From Helicobacter anatolicus (GTDB lineage: Bacteria; Campylobacterota; Campylobacteria; Campylobacterales; Helicobacteraceae), in contig NZ_JAJTMY010000001.1 of NCBI RefSeq assembly GCF_021300615.1, positions 62,001 through 126,000 of the forward strand: a stretch of DNA of 64,000 bases, given 5' to 3'. This document shows, piece by piece, positions 1 through 8,684 of this stretch (the stretch's first letter is position 1; each line of letters begins with the position of its first letter). The notes under the pieces were generated by a model. The model worked only from the letters and a program-made list of their open reading frames with translations. It did not search any database and was not told the DNA's origin. The translations under genes and the position numbers were made by a program.

Positions 1-1
1 A

Positions 2-439
2 GAGTTAGAAACATATGGAAGAGTTGAAGTTAGCTATGCTAACAATGAACTTAGTTTTAAATCCATAGATCAAGAACCACAATCTCGCGCATATTGGGGA
101 ACTTATAGAGCATTGGCTAATAATATAGTTTTGGGGATGACTACGGGTTTTACAAAAGTTTTAGAAGTAAATGGTGTGGGATATAAGGTTGCAGTTTCTG
201 GAAAAACATTAGAGTTGGCTCTAGGATTTTCTCACCCTGTAAAATATCCTATCCCTGATGGAATTGAAATGACTGTAGATAAAAATACCATTACTATTAA
301 AGGTAGTGATAAACAACAAGTTGGGCAAATAGCAGCTGAGATTAGAGAGTTTCGTCCACCAGAACCTTATAAAGGTAAGGGGATTAAGTATAGCGATGAA
401 GTTATTATTCGCAAAGCTGGTAAAACTGCTAAGAAATGA
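2..439 (+). CDS. rplF: 50S ribosomal protein L6 (5' end outside window)
   Basis: C-terminal part of ribosomal protein L6, which binds 23S rRNA near the GTPase centre of the large subunit. The frame is open from base 2 and carries the L6 sequences VNGVGYKV and, near the end, [17 protein letters not shown]. An internal ATG at 113 should not be taken as the start, because typical L6 sequence (the [13 protein letters not shown] stretch) precedes it in frame. About 35 to 40 residues are missing, judging from the usual family length of about 178. It leads into rplR 15 bases downstream, in the usual order of the spc operon. Confidence 0.95.
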   Translation, partial: ELETYGRVEVSYANNELSFKSIDQEPQSRAYWGTYRALANNIVLGMTTGFTKVLEVNGVGYKVAVSGKTLELALGFSHPVKYPIPDGIEMTVDKNTITIKGSDKQQVGQIAAEIREFRPPEPYKGKGIKYSDEVIIRKAGKTAKK

Positions 440-454
440 TAAAAGGTTGGTAGT

Positions 455-811
455 ATGACAAATAAGATTTTAGCAAGAAAAAAGAGTTTAAGAAATAAAA
501 GAAAGCTCAGAATTAGAAACTCTATTTTTGGAATAGCACAAAAACCAAGAGTTAGTATTTTTAGATCTAATAAATATCTTTATGCTCAAGCAATTGATGA
601 CCAAAATCAAGTAACTTTAGCTTGTGTTGATGGTAAAAAATTACAACTTGGAAATAATAAAGAAAATGCAAAAGAAATTGCAAAAGTATTCGCACAAAGT
701 CTTAAGGATAAGGGGATTAGTTCCGTTGTATTTGATAGAAATGGTTATTTGTATCATGGCGTTATTGCTGCTTTTGCAGATTCGCTTAGAGAAAATGGTA
801 TTATGCTGTAA
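455..811 (+). CDS. rplR: 50S ribosomal protein L18
   Basis: L18 (118 residues, normal length) binds 5S rRNA and joins it to the large subunit. The basic N-terminus ([16 protein letters not shown]) and the [19 protein letters not shown] segment are characteristic, and the C-terminus [10 protein letters not shown] is the family ending. It lies between rplF and rpsE with short gaps, as in other bacteria. A 76-residue frame overlapping it at 624-854 is a shadow. Confidence 0.97.
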   Translation: MTNKILARKKSLRNKRKLRIRNSIFGIAQKPRVSIFRSNKYLYAQAIDDQNQVTLACVDGKKLQLGNNKENAKEIAKVFAQSLKDKGISSVVFDRNGYLYHGVIAAFADSLRENGIML

Positions 812-820
812 AGGAAAAAA

Positions 821-1261
821 ATGGAAATTAATAGAGAAGAATTTAGCGAAGTAGTTGTAAATATTGGTAGAGTTACAAAAGTTGTTAAGGGTGGTAGAAG
901 ATTCCGCTTTAATGCTCTTGTGGTAGTAGGTAATAAAAATGGTCTTGTAGGTTTTGGTTTAGGGAAAGCAAAAGAAGTTCCCGATGCAATTAAGAAAGCT
1001 GTAGATGATGCTTTTAAAAATATTATTCAAGTTAATATTAAGGGGACAACTATTGCACATGATATCGAGCATAAGTATAATGCAAGTAGAATTTTACTAA
1101 AACCAGCGAGTGAAGGAACGGGTGTAATTGCAGGTGGTTCTGCAAGACCTGTAATAGAGTTAGCAGGCATTAAGGATATTTTGACAAAATCTTTAGGTTC
1201 AAATAATCCTTATAATGTTGTTCGTGCAACAGTTGATGCGCTAGCAAGAATTAAGGCTTAA
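821..1261 (+). CDS. rpsE: 30S ribosomal protein S5
   Basis: S5 (146 residues) sits at the mRNA entrance of the small subunit and affects decoding accuracy. The N-terminal double-stranded RNA-binding fold is visible as [20 protein letters not shown] followed by [20 protein letters not shown]. The C-terminal half has [19 protein letters not shown]. The gene is a little shorter than the E. coli form (167) because the N-terminal tail is short, which is usual in this phylum. It starts 9 bases after rplR. Confidence 0.97.
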   Translation: MEINREEFSEVVVNIGRVTKVVKGGRRFRFNALVVVGNKNGLVGFGLGKAKEVPDAIKKAVDDAFKNIIQVNIKGTTIAHDIEHKYNASRILLKPASEGTGVIAGGSARPVIELAGIKDILTKSLGSNNPYNVVRATVDALARIKA

Positions 1262-1270
1262 GGAGATATA

Positions 1271-1669
1271 ATGGCATTAGAGAACATTAAACCCGCACAA
1301 GGTAGCGTTCGTGATATTAAGCGTGTAGGTAGAGGTCAAGGTAGTGGTATGGGTAAGACTTCTACAAGAGGTGGAAAAGGACAGACTGCAAGATCTGGAT
1401 ATAAGGCAAAAAGAGGTTTTGAGGGAGGGCAACAACCCCTTCAGAGAAGATTGCCAAAAGTTGGTTTTAGGGTACAAAACTTAAAACCTTATGTAATCAA
1501 CACAGATCGTATTCTCGTGCTTTCTGAATTATCAGAATTGACTTTTGAAAGTATTAGGAGTGTTCATAAATTTCCAAAATATATTGAAAAAATCAAATTG
1601 ATTGGAACAAATGTAAAAAATTTAACTTCCAAAGTTAAAGATGAGCGTATTGTTTTTAGTGGAAAATAA
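1271..1669 (+). CDS. rplO: 50S ribosomal protein L15
   Basis: L15 (132 residues) is a late-assembly protein of the large subunit. The glycine and arginine rich N-terminus ([20 protein letters not shown]) that threads through 23S rRNA is clear, followed by [18 protein letters not shown]. The start has an AAGGAGATATA leader. It is followed two bases later by secY, so the two are very probably co-transcribed and coupled. Confidence 0.97.
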   Translation: MALENIKPAQGSVRDIKRVGRGQGSGMGKTSTRGGKGQTARSGYKAKRGFEGGQQPLQRRLPKVGFRVQNLKPYVINTDRILVLSELSELTFESIRSVHKFPKYIEKIKLIGTNVKNLTSKVKDERIVFSGK

Positions 1670-1671
1670 TA

Positions 1672-2937
1672 ATGAATAAAACGATAGTAAATAAAATACT
1701 TATCACTTTAATGTTTTTATTTGCCTATAGAATATTGGCTTATATCCCCATTCCAGGTGTGGATTTGGCAGTTATTAAAGATTTTTTTAATACTGCTGGT
1801 AATTCACAAAATGCTCTAGGTTTATTTAATATGTTTAGTGGTAATGCTGTTGAAAGATTAAGCATAATTTCTTTGGGGATTATGCCTTATATTACCGCTT
1901 CCATTGTAATGGAGCTATTGGCAGCGACATTCTCAAATTTAGCTAAAATGAAAAAAGAGCGCGATGGTATGCAAAAGTATATGCAAATTGTTCGTTACCT
2001 TACTATAGCCGTTACGATAGTTCAGGCTGTAAGTGTTGCCTTTTTACTTCGCAATATGGGTAATAGTGCTAATGGTGCAGTGATGATCGATATGCAAAGT
2101 TTTGTTGTGTTGGCAGTAGTTTCTATGCTAACTGGTACCATGCTTTTAATGTGGATTGGTGAGCAAATTACGCAAAGAGGCATTGGTAATGGTATTAGTT
2201 TGATTATTTTTTCTGGAATTGTATCTAGTATCCCTTCTGCAATTGCAGGAACGTTTAAGCTTGTAAATACAGGAGAGATTAATTTTCTTGTCTTGATAGT
2301 TATGTTGGTAATTATCATTTTTACGGTGTTTGCTATTATTTATGTTGAACTTGCAGAGAGAAGAATCCCTATTTCTTATGCTCGTAAAGTGGTAATGCAA
2401 AATCAAAACAAAAGGATCATGAACTATATTCCAATTAAAATTAATTTAAGTGGTGTGATACCTCCTATATTTGCATCTGCAATCTTGGTGTTTCCTTCAA
2501 CATTATTACAGGCTTCATCAAATAATTTTTTAAAATCTATAGCAGATATTTTAGGACCTGATAAATATCTTTATAATATTTTAATGTTTATTTTTGTTAT
2601 ATTTTTTGCTTATTTTTATGCTTCTATTGCATTTAATTCAAAAGATATTGCTGATAATTTAAAGAGACAGGGAGGATATGTTCCTGGTATGCGCCCTGGT
2701 GAGGGTACTGTACAGTTTTTAAACACTGTTGCTAGTAGATTGACTTTTTTTGGTTCTTTGTATTTGGCTTTAATATCTACATTACCCTGGATACTTGTAA
2801 AAAGCATGGGTGTCCCATTTTATTTTGGTGGTACTGCTGTATTGATTGTTGTGCAAGTAGCAATTGATACGATGCGAAAAATTGAAGCCCAGATTTATAT
2901 GAATAAATATAAAACTTTAAGTGCTGTTGGTTTCTAA
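1672..2937 (+). CDS. secY: preprotein translocase subunit SecY
   Basis: SecY (421 residues) is the channel subunit of the SecYEG translocon in the inner membrane. Ten hydrophobic segments are visible, with the TM1-2 plug region IPIPGVDL, the motif RGIGNGISLIIF, and the cytoplasmic loops ERRIPISYARK and RQGGYVPGMRPGEGT, which contact SecA and ribosome. Length is normal. The stop overlaps the next start by one base (TAATG), so map is translationally coupled. Confidence 0.98.
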   Translation: MNKTIVNKILITLMFLFAYRILAYIPIPGVDLAVIKDFFNTAGNSQNALGLFNMFSGNAVERLSIISLGIMPYITASIVMELLAATFSNLAKMKKERDGMQKYMQIVRYLTIAVTIVQAVSVAFLLRNMGNSANGAVMIDMQSFVVLAVVSMLTGTMLLMWIGEQITQRGIGNGISLIIFSGIVSSIPSAIAGTFKLVNTGEINFLVLIVMLVIIIFTVFAIIYVELAERRIPISYARKVVMQNQNKRIMNYIPIKINLSGVIPPIFASAILVFPSTLLQASSNNFLKSIADILGPDKYLYNILMFIFVIFFAYFYASIAFNSKDIADNLKRQGGYVPGMRPGEGTVQFLNTVASRLTFFGSLYLALISTLPWILVKSMGVPFYFGGTAVLIVVQVAIDTMRKIEAQIYMNKYKTLSAVGF

Positions 2938-3695
2938 TGTCAATTATTATTCGCAATAAAAAAGAAATCGACTCTTTACGTCGTCCTAATGCCTTAGTTG
3001 GGGCGACATTAAAATATATTCAAGATTTTATTAAACCCGGCATTAGTCTTAAAGATATTGATAGCTTGATTGAGGATTTTATACTTTCTCATAATGCTAA
3101 ACCTTCATTTAAAGGTTTGTATGGGTTTCCTAGTTCTGCCTGTCTTTCGGTTAATGAAGTGATTATTCATGGTATTCCTACAGATTATATTCTTAAAGAG
3201 GGTGATATAATTGGCATTGATGTTGGAACGCAGATAGATGGATGGTATGGAGATGGTGCAATTACAATGGGTGTAGGAAAGATCGCTTTACAAGATCAAA
3301 AACTTATAGATTGTGCTAAGGAAACATTATTGAATTCAATCAGTGAGATTAAAGTAGGGATGTATTTTAAAGAGTTAAGTAAGATTCTGGAAGAAAATAT
3401 TCGCAAAAAAGGCTTTGTTCCATTAAAGGATTATTGTGGGCATGGTATAGGTAGAAAGCCTCATGATGAGCCTAGTATCCCAAATTATTTAGAAAGTAGC
3501 AACTATAAACAAGGGCCAAAAATAAAAAATGGAATGGTGTTTTGTATAGAACCTATGGTATGTGTAGAAAGTGGAGAACCTAAAGTATTGCAGGATAAAT
3601 GGAGTGTTGTATCTAGTGATGGTTTTAGAGGAAGTCATTATGAGCATACTGTGGCTATAATTGATGGTGTTGCAGAAATTTTAACGGAGGCTTAA
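2937..3695 (+). CDS. map: methionine aminopeptidase, type I
   Basis: Removes the initiator methionine from nascent proteins after deformylation. The 252 residues have the pita-bread fold signature: a substrate-binding His in NEVIIHGIP, metal ligands in GIDVGTQIDGWYGDGA (two Asp), GHGIGRKPHDEP (His), FCIEPM (Glu) and YEHTVAI (Glu). There is no zinc-finger N-terminal extension, so it is the short type Ia form. It lies between secY and infA, as in H. pylori. Confidence 0.97.
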   Translation: MSIIIRNKKEIDSLRRPNALVGATLKYIQDFIKPGISLKDIDSLIEDFILSHNAKPSFKGLYGFPSSACLSVNEVIIHGIPTDYILKEGDIIGIDVGTQIDGWYGDGAITMGVGKIALQDQKLIDCAKETLLNSISEIKVGMYFKELSKILEENIRKKGFVPLKDYCGHGIGRKPHDEPSIPNYLESSNYKQGPKIKNGMVFCIEPMVCVESGEPKVLQDKWSVVSSDGFRGSHYEHTVAIIDGVAEILTEA

Positions 3696-3914
3696 ATGGC
3701 AAAAGATGATGTGATAGAAATTGATGGAAAAGTAGTAGAAGCTTTACCTAACGCCACTTTTAGGGTGGAATTAGATAATGGACATATTGTTTTGTGTCAT
3801 ATTTCTGGAAAAATGCGTATGCATTATATTAAAATTCTTCCTGGTGATAAGGTAAAAATAGAATTAACACCTTATAGTCTCGATAAGGGAAGAATCACTT
3901 TTAGGTATAAATAA
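3696..3914 (+). CDS. infA: translation initiation factor IF-1
   Basis: IF-1 (72 residues) binds the ribosomal A site during initiation. The OB (S1-like) fold is seen in [20 protein letters not shown] and the end [14 protein letters not shown]. It begins directly after the map stop, with the ribosome site GGAGG inside the end of map. The gap of 99 bases after it probably carries a new promoter for the rpmJ operon. Confidence 0.97.
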   Translation: MAKDDVIEIDGKVVEALPNATFRVELDNGHIVLCHISGKMRMHYIKILPGDKVKIELTPYSLDKGRITFRYK

Positions 3915-3936
3915 GTTTTATTAAAGTTTTTTATAG

Positions 3937-3942
3937 TATAAT
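3937..3942 (+). promoter_or_regulatory. candidate sigma70 -10 box upstream of rpmJ
   Basis: TATAAT lies in the infA-rpmJ gap, about 72 bases before the rpmJ start, in an AT-rich stretch without a good -35 box. Campylobacterota promoters often lack a -35 box. It could supply extra transcription of rpmJ to rplQ. A transcript start near 3949 would confirm it. Confidence 0.45.
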
Positions 3943-4013
3943 AGGCACTTTTATTATGTTTAGAAGAGTAATAAAAGAGATTTGTATTTATTGCAAATAT
4001 TAAGGAGTTTGAA

Positions 4014-4127
4014 ATGAAAGTAAGACCGTCGGTCAAAAAGATGTGTGACAAATGTAAGGTCATTAAGAGAAAGGGAGTTATTCGTGTGATTTGTGTAACT
4101 CCAAAACATAAACAAAGACAAGGATAA
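4014..4127 (+). CDS. rpmJ: 50S ribosomal protein L36
   Basis: A 37-residue protein beginning [20 protein letters not shown]. It has the zinc ribbon ligands Cys11, Cys14, Cys27 and His32 of the zinc-binding (C+) form of L36. It stabilises folded 23S rRNA in the large subunit. The start has the ribosome site AAGGAG. It is followed three bases later by rpsM, the normal neighbour. Because of its small size it is easily missed by gene callers. Confidence 0.96.
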   Translation: MKVRPSVKKMCDKCKVIKRKGVIRVICVTPKHKQRQG

Positions 4128-4130
4128 AAT

Positions 4131-4493
4131 ATGGCTAGAATTGCTGGTGTAGATTTGCCAAAAAAGAAAAGAGTAGAGTATGCTCTTACTTATATCTATG
4201 GTATAGGATTAAAGACATCAAGAGATATCCTTAATGCTGTAAATATTTCTTTTGATAAGCGAGTTAATGATCTCAGCGAAGATGAAGTTTCTGCGATATC
4301 AAAAAAAATTCAAGAAGATTATAGGGTTGAGGGTGATTTAAGAAAAAAGATTCAGATGGATATTAAGGCTTTGATGGATTTGGGTAATTATCGAGGTCTT
4401 AGACATAGAAAAGGATTGCCTGTGCGTGGTCAGACAACAAAAAATAATGCTCGCACAAGAAAAGGCAAGAAAAAAACTGTTGGTAGCAAGTAA
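4131..4493 (+). CDS. rpsM: 30S ribosomal protein S13
   Basis: S13 (120 residues) lies in the head of the small subunit and touches the P-site tRNA. The start [19 protein letters not shown], the helix-two-turn-helix, and the basic tail [20 protein letters not shown] are diagnostic. Length is normal. Eleven bases separate it from rpsK, which has a GGAGG ribosome site. Confidence 0.98.
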   Translation: MARIAGVDLPKKKRVEYALTYIYGIGLKTSRDILNAVNISFDKRVNDLSEDEVSAISKKIQEDYRVEGDLRKKIQMDIKALMDLGNYRGLRHRKGLPVRGQTTKNNARTRKGKKKTVGSK

Positions 4494-4504
4494 GGAGGCG
4501 AAAT

Positions 4505-4900
4505 ATGGCTAAAAGAAATACAGCAACCAAAAAAAGAGTTGTAAAGAAGAATATTGCAAAAGGAATAGTGTGTATTTCCGCTTCTTTTAACAATACAAAT
4601 GTAACAGTAACAGATGAAATGGGTAATGTTATTTGTTGGGCTACAGCAGGTGGACTTGGCTTTAAGGGGTCTAAAAAATCTACTCCTTATGCAGCACAAC
4701 AGGCGGTTGAAAGTGCAATGATGAAAGCTAAAGAACATGGCATTAAGGAAGTTGGTATTAAAGTTCAGGGGCCTGGTAGTGGTAGAGAAACTGCTATTAA
4801 GAGTGTAGGAGTGATCGAGGGAATTAAAGTGTTGTGGATTAAGGATGTAACACCTTTACCTCATAATGGTTGTAGACCACCAAAAAGAAGAAGAGTATAA
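4505..4900 (+). CDS. rpsK: 30S ribosomal protein S11
   Basis: S11 (131 residues) forms part of the platform that holds mRNA in the E site. Family motifs include [42 protein letters not shown] and the C-terminal [16 protein letters not shown]. It lies in the standard alpha-operon order between rpsM and rpsD. Confidence 0.98.
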   Translation: MAKRNTATKKRVVKKNIAKGIVCISASFNNTNVTVTDEMGNVICWATAGGLGFKGSKKSTPYAAQQAVESAMMKAKEHGIKEVGIKVQGPGSGRETAIKSVGVIEGIKVLWIKDVTPLPHNGCRPPKRRRV

Positions 4901-4909
4901 GGGGTAGAT

Positions 4910-5536
4910 ATGGCAAGATATAGAGGACCTGTTGAAAAACTAGAAAGAAGATTTGGAGTTTCTCTCGCGCTTAAGGGTGAGAGAAGATTGGCTGGAAAAA
5001 GTGCTTTAGATAAAAGACCTTATGGACCAGGGCAGCATGGACAAAAAAGAGGAAAGATCTCAGAATACGGATTGCAGCTTCGTGAAAAACAAAAAGCAAA
5101 AGTTATGTATGGTGTTTCTGAGAAACAATTTAGAGCAATTTTTGCCGAAGCAAATCGTTTAGATGGAAATACCGGAGAAAATCTTATTCGTTTGATTGAA
5201 AGAAGGTTGGATAATGTTGTATATAGAATGGGATTTGCTACAACAAGGAGATTTGCTAGACAACTTGTTACACATGGTCATATTTTAGTAGATGGTAAAA
5301 AAGTAAATATTCCTTCTTATTTTGTGAAACAAGGACAAAAAATAGAAGTAGTGGAAAAAACAAAAAATAATCCTCAGGTGACAAGATCTGTTGAGTTAAC
5401 TTCACAAACAGGTATTTCTCCTTGGGTTGATGTGGATAAGGATAAAAGATTTGGTATTTTTACACGCTATCCAGAGAGAGAAGAGGTTGTAATTCCTATT
5501 GAGGAAAGACTTATAGTAGAGTTGTATTCTAAGTAA
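4910..5536 (+). CDS. rpsD: 30S ribosomal protein S4
   Basis: S4 (208 residues) binds 16S rRNA first during 30S assembly, and in many bacteria represses its own operon. The N-terminal region has [20 protein letters not shown], then PYGPGQHGQ; the S4 domain has [20 protein letters not shown] and [15 protein letters not shown]. The zinc-binding cysteines found near the N-terminus of some S4 proteins are absent, so it is the zinc-free form. Confidence 0.98.
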   Translation: MARYRGPVEKLERRFGVSLALKGERRLAGKSALDKRPYGPGQHGQKRGKISEYGLQLREKQKAKVMYGVSEKQFRAIFAEANRLDGNTGENLIRLIERRLDNVVYRMGFATTRRFARQLVTHGHILVDGKKVNIPSYFVKQGQKIEVVEKTKNNPQVTRSVELTSQTGISPWVDVDKDKRFGIFTRYPEREEVVIPIEERLIVELYSK

Positions 5537-5548
5537 TAGGAGCGGATA

Positions 5549-6556
5549 ATGAAGATTATTAAGACTATACCCTACATCCCTACAAATGTAGAAGTGGAGA
5601 ATTTGGGTCCAAATAAAGTTAGGGTAATAGCTTATCCTTTTGAGGCAGGGTATGCTATTACTTTGGCTCATCCATTAAGAAGATTATTATTGTCTAGTTC
5701 TGTTGGATTGGCTCCTATAGCTTTGAAAATAGAAAATGTAACTCATGAATTTGACTCGATACGCGGAATTGTGGAAGACGTGTCACCTTTTATAGTAAAT
5801 TTAAAGAATATAAGATTTTTAGAAAAAAATGCTTTAAAGGCGGATGAAAAAATCTTTTTGGAATATTCATTTCAAGGTCCTTTAATATTAACTGGTGCTC
5901 ATTTGGTTAATGAACAAATTGATGTTGTAAATAAAGAAGCTGTGTTGGCAACAATCAATGAGGATGCAACTTTGAAGTTTTCTGTTATTGTTCAGAGGGG
6001 CATTGGTTATGTTCCAAGTGAAGATATTCGTGTATTAATACCTGAGGATTATATTCCTTTGGATGCTTATTTTACACCGGTAAGAAAAGCTGTTTACGAA
6101 ATAGAAAATGTGCTTGTTGAAGATAATCCAACATATGAAAAAATTATTTTTGATATAGAAACAGATGGACAGATAAACCCTCATAAGGCTTTTCAACAGG
6201 CAATTGCTATTATGCATTCTCAAATGAGTATTTTTGATGCAGATATGAGCTCTATACCAACTGCACAAAAACAAGCATCAGAAGATAATTATGACTTTAA
6301 AGACTTATTAATTAAGATTGATAGTTTGAGTTTAACAGCTAGATGCTTTAATTGCTTAGATAGAATCGGGATACGCTATATTGGCGAACTTGTTATGATG
6401 AGTGAAAATGATTTGAAAAATATTAAGAATATGGGTAAAAAATCTTACGATGAAATTGCTGATAAATTACAAGAATTAGGTTACCCTGTAGGCACAGAAT
6501 TAGAAGAAGATAAAAAAACAGCATTGGGTAAAAAAATTGCTAAATTAAAATCTTAA
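5549..6556 (+). CDS. rpoA: DNA-directed RNA polymerase alpha subunit
   Basis: Alpha (335 residues) dimerises to start RNA polymerase assembly. The N-terminal domain has FEAGYAITLAHPLRRLLLSS and the DSIRGIVEDV loop. The C-terminal domain has SLTARCFNCLDRIGIRYIGE and MGKKSYDEI, keeping the Arg, Asn, Cys, Gly, Lys, Ser and Glu positions that bind UP elements in E. coli. Co-directional with rpsD and rplQ, spacing 9 to 12 bases. Confidence 0.98.
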   Translation: MKIIKTIPYIPTNVEVENLGPNKVRVIAYPFEAGYAITLAHPLRRLLLSSSVGLAPIALKIENVTHEFDSIRGIVEDVSPFIVNLKNIRFLEKNALKADEKIFLEYSFQGPLILTGAHLVNEQIDVVNKEAVLATINEDATLKFSVIVQRGIGYVPSEDIRVLIPEDYIPLDAYFTPVRKAVYEIENVLVEDNPTYEKIIFDIETDGQINPHKAFQQAIAIMHSQMSIFDADMSSIPTAQKQASEDNYDFKDLLIKIDSLSLTARCFNCLDRIGIRYIGELVMMSENDLKNIKNMGKKSYDEIADKLQELGYPVGTELEEDKKTALGKKIAKLKS

Positions 6557-6565
6557 GGATAGAAA

Positions 6566-6916
6566 ATGAGACATGGTAAAGATTATAGAAAGCTAGGAAG
6601 AACTTCTTCTCATAGAAAAGCTCTTCTTAAAAACTTGTCAATTGCTTTGATTGAGCATGGTAAAATTGAAACTAGTGTATTTAAAGCTAAAGAATTGCAA
6701 TCCTATATTGAGAGATTGATTACAACTGCAAGAGTAGGTGATTTTAATTCTCATAGAGCAGTATTTGCTCTTTTGCAACATAAGGCAGCTACTAAAAAGC
6801 TTATTACAGAAATTGCGCCTAAATATAAAGAGAGAAATGGCGGGTATACTCGTATTCAAAGAACTAGAATTAGAAGAGGTGATGCTTCTGTAATGGCTAT
6901 TATAGAGCTTGTTTGA
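6566..6916 (+). CDS. rplQ: 50S ribosomal protein L17
   Basis: L17 (116 residues) is a large-subunit protein, normally encoded last in the alpha operon. It begins [20 protein letters not shown] and ends with [20 protein letters not shown], both family signatures. A strong hairpin begins inside its stop codon. Confidence 0.98.
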   Translation: MRHGKDYRKLGRTSSHRKALLKNLSIALIEHGKIETSVFKAKELQSYIERLITTARVGDFNSHRAVFALLQHKAATKKLITEIAPKYKERNGGYTRIQRTRIRRGDASVMAIIELV

Positions 6917-6939
6917 TCTTAGATTTTTCTAAGATCAAA
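6912..6939. terminator. hairpin terminator between rplQ and flhX
   Basis: A perfect 11-bp inverted repeat (TTTGATCTTAG, 6-base loop, CTAAGATCAAA) overlaps the rplQ stop and is followed by a short T run. It lies between convergent genes rplQ (+) and flhX (-), so it can serve both. The U tract is short on either strand, so efficiency is uncertain. Confidence 0.7.
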
Positions 6940-6942
6940 ATT

Positions 6943-7203
6943 TTAGCTAATTTGTGCTTTTTTCTCACATTGGTCTAACCATACAAAAACCTCGACAACT
7001 CCATTATAAAGCTCCACAGGTATTTCAGAATTAATATCTATATTTATTAAAGATTCTACTAAAGCAGCATTGCTAAATAAAGGCAAATTATATTCTTTTG
7101 CTTTTTGTATAATTTGTTGTGCTATAGCTCCTTTGCCAGATGCTATTACTCTAGGTGCACTATCTTGCAGTGTGTTGTAAGCTAGAGCTGCTGCTTTTTT
7201 CAT
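6943..7203 (-). CDS. flhX: FlhB C-terminal domain homologue (FlhX-like)
   Basis: An 86-residue stand-alone protein resembling the cytoplasmic C-terminal domain of the flagellar export switch FlhB. It has AAALAYNTLQDSAPRVIASG, GAIAQQIIQKAKEYNLPLFS and IPVELYNGVVEVFVWL. The NPTH autocleavage motif and the membrane part of FlhB are absent. H. pylori encodes an equivalent protein (HP1575) beside ribE, where it can partly replace the FlhB C-terminal fragment; the same role is inferred here. Its ATG overlaps the ribE stop by one base, so expression is probably coupled. Confidence 0.85.
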   Translation of the reverse strand: MKKAAALAYNTLQDSAPRVIASGKGAIAQQIIQKAKEYNLPLFSNAALVESLINIDINSEIPVELYNGVVEVFVWLDQCEKKAQIS

Positions 7204-7811
7204 TAAAAACTCATAAGGATATCATCAAAATTTACCCAAGATTTTTGATCTTTTTTAGATAAGAGTGCGTCTATACTTCTTACTAGCATATCAGTTTCAA
7301 TATTTACCCTTCTTTGTTTTTGATATGTTTTAAACAAAGTATTTTCAAAAGTATGTGGAATGATTATAAGTTTGAAGCCTTCGTGAGAAATTTCAGCTAA
7401 AGTTAGGCTGATGCCATCAATTGTGATGGAGCCATGTGGTATACAAAGACGCAAAATATTTTGGGGTGCTTTGATAAAAAACTCCATTTGATTTTTGTTT
7501 TTTTGGATATTTTGAATAATGCCAATACCATCTATATGTCCTTGTACAAGATGACCATCTAAACGCGAAATCATTTGGAGCGCAGGTTCTATATGTACAT
7601 TTTCATGGTAATTTTCTAGTGCAATTTTTTCTTGCGTATGTTTACTAATTTCTAAGCTAAAGGTGTTATTTTTTTTGGAAATAACAGTAAGACAAACGCC
7701 ATTTACGGCAATACTATCACCAATTTCTGGTTCATAAGATGCTTCGAGTTCCAAAATATTATTTTTCATTTTTTTGACTTTTGCAATTTCTCGTATTAAT
7801 CCACTAAACAT
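7203..7811 (-). CDS. ribE: riboflavin synthase, alpha chain
   Basis: Converts two molecules of 6,7-dimethyl-8-ribityllumazine to riboflavin and a pyrimidinedione. The 202 residues form two lumazine-binding repeats: the N-terminal one begins MFSGLIREIAKVKKM and has GDSIAVNGVCLTV; the second has GHLVQGHIDGIGII and GSITIDGISLTLAE. Length is normal. It is divergent from tatD. Confidence 0.96.
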   Translation of the reverse strand: MFSGLIREIAKVKKMKNNILELEASYEPEIGDSIAVNGVCLTVISKKNNTFSLEISKHTQEKIALENYHENVHIEPALQMISRLDGHLVQGHIDGIGIIQNIQKNKNQMEFFIKAPQNILRLCIPHGSITIDGISLTLAEISHEGFKLIIIPHTFENTLFKTYQKQRRVNIETDMLVRSIDALLSKKDQKSWVNFDDILMSF

Positions 7812-7829
7812 TTTACTCTTTTATTTTGC

Positions 7830-7835
7830 TAGAAT
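7830..7835 (+). promoter_or_regulatory. candidate -10 box for tatD
   Basis: TAGAAT preceded by TGC (an extended -10 form) lies in the ribE-tatD divergent gap, 35 bases before the tatD start. No -35 box is evident. The same gap must hold the ribE promoter on the other strand, where I see no clearer candidate. Confidence 0.35.
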
Positions 7836-7869
7836 CTAAAGTATTATTCTAACAAAAATAAGGAAAAAT

Positions 7870-8628
7870 ATGTTTATTGATACACATTGCCATCTTAATG
7901 ATGTGCAGTTTTGTGAAGATATAGAGAAAGTAATACAAGAAGCTTTGGTAAACAAGGTGGAAAAAATGATTATTCCAGGTGCAGATCCCAGAGAGTTGCA
8001 CCAAGCAGTATTGTTGGCAGAAAAATATTCTAGTGTGTATTTTGCGGTAGGAATTCATCCGTATGATATTGATCATGGTTTATTAAAAGATTCTTTAAGC
8101 ATGATAGAACATCCAAAATGTGTGGCAATTGGTGAGTGTGGTTTGGATTATTTTCGACTTCCTCAAATTAATCAAGAATGCTATAAGAAAGCACAAAAAG
8201 ATCTTTTTATCGAACATATTCAAATTGCTTTGCAGCATGATAAACCATTGATCTTACATATTCGTGAAGCCAGTAGGGATGCCTATGAAATTTTACAGCA
8301 ATATCCTAAAGCTAGAGGGGTGTTACATTGCTATAATGCTGATGAGATTTTATTGGATCTTAGCAATCGCTTTTATTATGGCATTGGAGGCGTATGTACT
8401 TTTAAAAATGCAAAAAGAATTGTAGAGATATTACCAAAAATTCCTCTTGATAAAATTTTGTTAGAAACAGATGCGCCTTATTTGACACCAACACCTTATA
8501 GAGGAGAGCGCAATAAACCCGCTTATATTCCAATTATTGCACAAAAAGTTGCAGAAATTTTAGAAAAAAGTTGGGAGGAAATTGGGGAATTGAGTACGCA
8601 AAATGGAAAAAAGATTTTTGGATTTTGA
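7870..8628 (+). CDS. tatD: TatD family metal-dependent DNase
   Basis: A 252-residue TIM-barrel hydrolase, of a family with 3'-5' exonuclease activity on single-stranded nucleic acid. Metal ligands are seen in FIDTHCHLND (HxH), ECGLDYFR (Glu), LHIREASRDAYE (His), GVLHCYNA (His) and LLETDAPYLTP (Asp). The start follows an AAGGAAAAAT ribosome site. The next gene is a lytic transglycosylase, matching H. pylori order. Confidence 0.95.
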   Translation: MFIDTHCHLNDVQFCEDIEKVIQEALVNKVEKMIIPGADPRELHQAVLLAEKYSSVYFAVGIHPYDIDHGLLKDSLSMIEHPKCVAIGECGLDYFRLPQINQECYKKAQKDLFIEHIQIALQHDKPLILHIREASRDAYEILQQYPKARGVLHCYNADEILLDLSNRFYYGIGGVCTFKNAKRIVEILPKIPLDKILLETDAPYLTPTPYRGERNKPAYIPIIAQKVAEILEKSWEEIGELSTQNGKKIFGF

Positions 8629-8684
8629 TTTATATTTGATTAAAAAACGATAAAATGGTAACTTTTATTAGCGCAAGGAGTTTT